From: Quercus robur
Lineage: Eukaryota; Streptophyta; Magnoliopsida; Fagales; Fagaceae
Direction of reading: 5' to 3'
Assembly: GCF_932294415.1 (NCBI RefSeq)
Contig: NC_065538.1
Coordinates: 25,879,957 to 25,943,956, forward strand
DNA length: 64,000 nucleotides
Part shown: one piece after another, positions 59,416-64,000 of the stretch
Numbering within the stretch: position 1 is the stretch's first letter
How the letters are laid out: every line of letters starts with the position of its first letter
Made by a program: the position numbers and the translations under genes
The notes under the pieces: generated by a model
The model's database searches: none
Told to the model about the DNA's origin: nothing
The model's input: the letters and a program-made list of their open reading frames with translations, nothing else

Positions 59416-62400
59416 TCAAGACATGGATTTCCTCCACTTGGAATGATTCCTCCTTTTCACAAGCTTGGTTTTCATATCCATAGGTGTTTGCCTCCCAAAC
59501 CCAACCTCCTCCTCATGACCCTCCTCAGTTGTCTCAACCACACTCACACTCTTGAATGAAGGCATTCCAAACATCTTCCACTTGAAAGTTCCCTTCTTCT
59601 TTTCCAGAAGCCTCTCTATTTGTACTTGCATGGAGTTGCAATGGCATTGAAGCCTAAGAACATCGTCCTTCAACTTCCGTATCTCCATTTGTTGAGACAT
59701 CATTTCACGCTTGGAATGACATCGAGTCGGGGCTTCAAGCCCCGGATTTGGACTCCTAGTGCCACTGAAAGAGCCACTCCAATCCATTGGGCGACTAAGC
59801 TTGCTTTGCTCGGAGAAGATCACTTGGATTACAGCTCGGACGGGCAAGCGTTCGTTTTGGGCTGCGTGGAGAGATGCCTCTGGTGAGAGTTTTCGACTGT
59901 CAATTAGTCTGCAGAGATTCTTTCTTTCTTGCTTTGATGTGCTGGGATGTGCCTGCCAAGATGCCAATGTATAGGCATGAATTATTCTACTACGTGCGGG
60001 AGTTCATTTAAAAAATGAAATCAAACGAATAGATTATAAAGGAATTAGATGGAATGGAATAAAGTTTTTTTTTTTTTTTTTCTGTGTTTTTGAAAGTTTA
60101 TAAAAGAAAGAAAGGAATAGAAATAAATTTTTTTTTTTTTTTTATTTCATGTTCATTACATTTTATTTATGATTTAATGAAATGAGAATAACAACGTAAT
60201 TTCTCCTTAATTAATGAGGAAAAATGGATTGAGCTGTCCTTTTCGAGGAGGAATTAACATAAAGGAATGAAATGAAATAAGCATTCACTCATAATCATTT
60301 CATTCTTTTATATAAAACTTACAAATAGGGAAATATATGTTGAGTTTGGTAACATTAGCTTGCAACCTAGTGAGGCATTAAAATAGTTGAATGTATGTTG
60401 AAATTGTTAGGGTAGAATGTGGTTTAACTGTTTGTTTGTCCACTTTTATGAATCCTTAACATGACCCCCTTGCCCGAGTTAAAGGGCACCCCCAATCACC
60501 ACAATGTTGGGTAGCCATCAAACTTTGGTTGAATAGATTGGGGTTCCCACAAATAACACAAACAGGGAAAATATATGAAGTCTCCTTAAAAATCAACACA
60601 ATCAAATTTCTTCCCTCTCAAACACCTGCTGTTAGCCATAATGTGTGAAGACAAACAAAAAATGAGTACTAACAATTGAATGCAAACCAAGCTAATCGTA
60701 TGCAAGGAGTAACAATGTTAATTCATGGACTGAACATTCTAACAAGAAACAATATATTATGTTCCCTAATCTTTTATGAGATCAGAAACTTTTATTTCAT
60801 GTATTTTCTCGAAATGATTTATGTATTTGAAGAATAATTAAGTTTCATTTTCTATTTCTTTTTTCGTTTCTTTATATTGATCTTGGACCACATCATGTCA
60901 TCCATATCGAAAAGTTATTTGAGCAGTATAGAGAAGGTTTGCACATGCATGGCATAGTTAACATTTGGAAGGGAATCAATTCCCTTTAAGCCAAAGGCAA
61001 ATTGTATCCTAAGTTGGGAATAGAGATGTTGTGAGCATCTCCTAAGCAATTAGTTGTATCCTAAGTTGGGAATAGAGATGTTGTGAGCATCTCCTAAGCA
61101 ATTAGTTGTTAGTTACCCTTACGTTGAAGTACGTACGACCCCTTTTTCCATTCCAAATTTAACCTTTAGACACCAACTTTCACATGCTCATAAGAGGACA
61201 ACACAAAAGCCAAATTTGAGGGGGGAAATCTAGCTTATTGTAATGAAGATAAATGGCATTGATGTCAATTTACTTCGTACGTACCCCTGAAAGACCCAGG
61301 CCACCTAACCTTTCTAGGCTTCAGAAGAAGAATCTTTTGTTGGTGACAACACAATTAAATGTCCCAGAAAAGGTTTTAGCCTTATGTAGAATGTCCTATA
61401 TTTCACACTCTTTCTTGGGTAAAAATTAGTCATTTACTTATTACTAAAGCCTAGGGTAATACACTAAAACATATGGTCAACATTCAAACTTGGGATAAAA
61501 GCTATAAATTAACCCATCCTAAGCTAGCCTAAATTGTTTCTTTCTGAACCTACTAGAGATAATCTGAAAGATTGCTTCTTCATTTTTGGTGCACAAATGA
61601 TTTAGGCTACAAATTAAACACAAATCTTTATGTCCTAGTGATCATCTAGGCTCTAATTAACATAAAAATGTAACTTACTTTGAGATAAGTATCAACGGCT
61701 CGGTATAATCCATCATCTGTGGCACGAGCATGGCTAGGGAGAGCTCCGGCAAGTGCAACAAATTCCGACATGCTCAAATTGGAATCCAAAGCTGCCTCAG
61801 CAAGATAACAATCCACAAGCTTAGCCACCTTAATCAATGCAGCACCACTTTTAGCAGCCTCATCCAAACTCACAAACCTCTTCACCAACCTAATAACAAG
61901 CTCAACATCTAGCAGAGTCCCACAAGTGTGACTAAACGATGGTATCATTATCTCCTTCAAAGAAGCTTGGTCAAGTTGCCATGATATGCGTTTCTCAAGC
62001 TCATTTCGATAGCTAGGCTCAACATTAACCATGTTGGCAGTCCGAAGGAGGCGTAGGAGGAAGTTGCATGGGATGGAATCCTTGTCAGGAGGGAGAACTC
62101 CCACTAGGGTTTCCACAAAGAACCTCTTCTTCATCCATGAAGCAGTGATGCTTTCTGGGGATTCATTACCGTTTGTTAGGCTCTTCTCGGCCACATTGAC
62201 GTTAAAGTCACCACCGGATAGATCTGGTAGCCATTTGGAAGCATAGTGAGTGATTATGGAACCAATTAGGTCAGGATGAACACCCTTGGCCTTAATGCCT
62301 GAAAGGGTTTTGACAAAGTAGTCCATATCAAGGATACATGCATCATCAAACCAGCATTCAGCCGCAAATTGGGATGGTTTTCCCGGGAAATTGATGGATT

Positions 62401-62509
62401 CTTGTAAGGATTGCTTCTTCATTTTTGGTGCACAAGTTTTTGGAGGAGTGGCTAGTGGGGGATATCCTTTATGTACTAAATTTAGGAGTGGCTTTTTTGG
62501 GGAGTTCAT
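59416..62509 (-). CDS. NPH3-family protein without BTB domain
   Basis: Two exons, 61679-62509 and 59416-59952, joined by a 1.73-kb GT-AG intron, give about 455 residues. The NPH3 domain starts near residue 36 ([40 protein letters not shown]). It continues with [27 protein letters not shown] and [15 protein letters not shown], and crosses the splice as [24 protein letters not shown] to [20 protein letters not shown]. The tail holds a coiled coil ([20 protein letters not shown]) and a basic end. Most NPH3 proteins carry an N-terminal BTB domain as a CUL3 adaptor. This one begins directly at NPH3, like the short Arabidopsis members At1g52770 and At3g15570 (recall). Its role is probably in phototropin or auxin-transport-linked growth signalling; the partner is unknown. 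No frame damage. Confidence 0.9.
61002..61105. repeat. Perfect 52-bp tandem duplication in the NPH3-like intron
   Basis: A 52-bp unit starting TTGTATCCTAAGTTGGGAAT occurs at 61002-61053 and again at 61054-61105, with no difference that I can see. Confidence 0.9.
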
Positions 62510-63837
62510 GTGTCATATATATGCAAATATGAGAGTAAAGCAATGGCACAGTGCATAGAGGTTCTCTATTTTTTTAGGCTGAGATTCTTATAGATTTTTC
62601 TTACCGTTGTTGGAGCTTGTGAGGATAGATGATGTGTGAGAGAATTTTCTGTTCGAGGTCACTTTCAGTCTTAGGTGGTGTTATAATTGATTTTGTTCTC
62701 CATTCCAAAGAGTTAAGAGTATTTCACTGTTTTGCTTTTAATAAAGTTTGTCCTCTTCTCTCTTTTCCGTTAGATTTTTCCCCAACTTAAGCATGGACGT
62801 AGTGCAATTGTAAGGAAGCCTGAAAAACTATATTGGATGATCTTTTGTTTGTGGGTGCAAAGCAAAGCCAGCACAAAGCCATTATCTAACTATGCAACGC
62901 AGTTTCCCTTTCCCAGAAAAAAGAAAAAATCAGTCTCTTTCTCAAAAGCATTATGAGAAAAATCAAATTGAGTGGTCCATTTTACCTCTTATTCCTATAC
63001 CTTCCTATTACAATCCGTGCATAATAAAAATGGTATAATCAGTGGCGATGTTATTCCGATCACAATGTATTATTTTTTTAAAAAAAAATTTGTGAAAATG
63101 TAGTATCACTCATGGTTAAGAAACTTATTAAAGGCAGTCAAATTCAATGATCATTGTCAACAAATGTACGAGTGATGGGAAGGAGATGGGGTGGCGCATG
63201 GATATGCCGAATTGTATGAATCTTTGCACGCTACAACCAACATGTGAATCACAGTTTTGTTGGTATTGAACCAAACAACTGCGGCTCTGAGTGAACAAGG
63301 GTCCACTGTGATTTTGGCCCACAGCCTAAGGGTACTCCTGATGAATATGCCTGAGGCTCATTCTTTTTTATGAAGATGCTTTAATTAGCCTCATTCAATG
63401 CCAGCTATTGCCACTGATGTAATGGGCTCATCAGCATTTATAGCACAACAAGGCACATATCAAAATTATCTGGAGGAAGACACATGCATATTGGTGTCTA
63501 AATCGTGAGCTACAGTTGGCCCATTTAATTATACTGGCTGAACCTATAGTCAATTTCTATACAATACTCAAACAAAATTGCCTTGTCTTGTATGACTATC
63601 AGAGCCTTGCCGACTTTTCTGGCACGAGAGGAAGAGAGAACTTACGAAGTTATGATTGCTGAATAAATTGTGCTGATCTTCCATTCTCTCCAAAGAGTAA
63701 ATTGCCTTCCAACATGTGAAAGGGTACAAGGTTCACTGTTCCACTCTTCGGGTATGAGTTCGTGTTAGACTTCTTGGTTCATATGATAAAATAAATAAAT
63801 ATATATGTGGGTTGAGAATATACTCACTATAGAACAT
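62510..63837. other. Region upstream of the NPH3-like gene, no further gene seen
   Basis: Should hold the promoter of the NPH3-like gene. No long reading frame or recognisable repeat is seen, and no motif is strong enough to call. Confidence 0.5.
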
Positions 63838-64000
63838 AAGGCCTTGTTTGGATTTTGGTGAATTGAGTTAACAAAACTGTTAACTGAGTTTTGTTAACTC
63901 ATAACCCAAAATCTGTGGGGCCCACGGGCATGAACATTGTTTGGATGATTTTCTCTCAATTCACTCAGTTAACAAATCTCACTTTTTTGAGATATGGGTT
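63838..64000. mobile_element. MITE-like repeat, cut by the window end
   Basis: Begins AAGGCCTTGTTTGGAT, the kind of end seen in abundant plant MITEs, and contains palindromic GTTAACAAAACTGTTAAC / GTTTTGTTAACTC segments. The other end is outside the window. Confidence 0.45.

Noticed and set aside
1..64000. CRISPR arrays, operons, rRNA or organellar inserts
   Set aside because: The window is plant nuclear DNA with intron-bearing genes; no direct-repeat/spacer array, rRNA or plastid/mitochondrial gene stretch was seen.

Overview
This is plant nuclear DNA, most likely from a woody eudicot. The retroelement families resemble ones I associate with Fagaceae (oak, chestnut, beech), but that is recall and not proof. 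Genes have many short GT-AG introns, spacers are AT-rich, and transposable elements of nearly every class make up much of the window. One run of exactly 500 N (7689-8188) is a scaffold gap.

Layout. 1-6515: a minus-strand Ty1/copia-type element with gag, an extra ORF and no pol. 6516-7688: a LINE 3' fragment ending at the gap. 8189-17062 (minus): a full-size ABCG/PDR transporter in about 24 exons, with a broken reading frame near both ends and a hAT-like insertion in one intron. 17063-23215: AT-rich spacer with repeat fragments. 23216-34141: a structurally complete, minus-strand Ty3/gypsy Tat-type retrotransposon (10.9 kb, 531-bp LTRs, 5-bp target duplication). It carries decayed gag-pol, two nested insertions, a block of ~47-bp tandem repeats and a four-exon ORF on the opposite strand with its own TATA-like box. 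34142-41600: spacer holding a 5'-truncated LINE, MITEs, two nested opposite-facing Helitron-like elements and a SINE-like repeat. 41703-44835 (+): a seven-exon plant gene combining an HNH-nuclease-like motif with a long charged coiled-coil region. 45838-46510: a ~352-bp tandem duplication. 47333-49975 (minus): a single-exon DYW-type PPR editing factor matching ECB2/VAC1. 51147-57320 (+): a nearly full-length L1-type LINE with target duplications and several disabling mutations. 59416-62509 (minus): a two-exon NPH3-family gene without a BTB domain. The window ends inside a MITE-like repeat.

Host genes. Three host loci look intact: the HNH/coiled-coil gene, the ECB2-like PPR gene (chloroplast RNA editing by homology) and the NPH3-like gene. 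The PDR transporter has excellent exon conservation but at least two frame problems, so it is either a young pseudogene or affected by sequence error. The host genes show no common pathway. The most unusual biology is the spliced antisense ORF plus dyad-rich tandem repeats in the Tat element, and the HNH-like motif in the coiled-coil gene.
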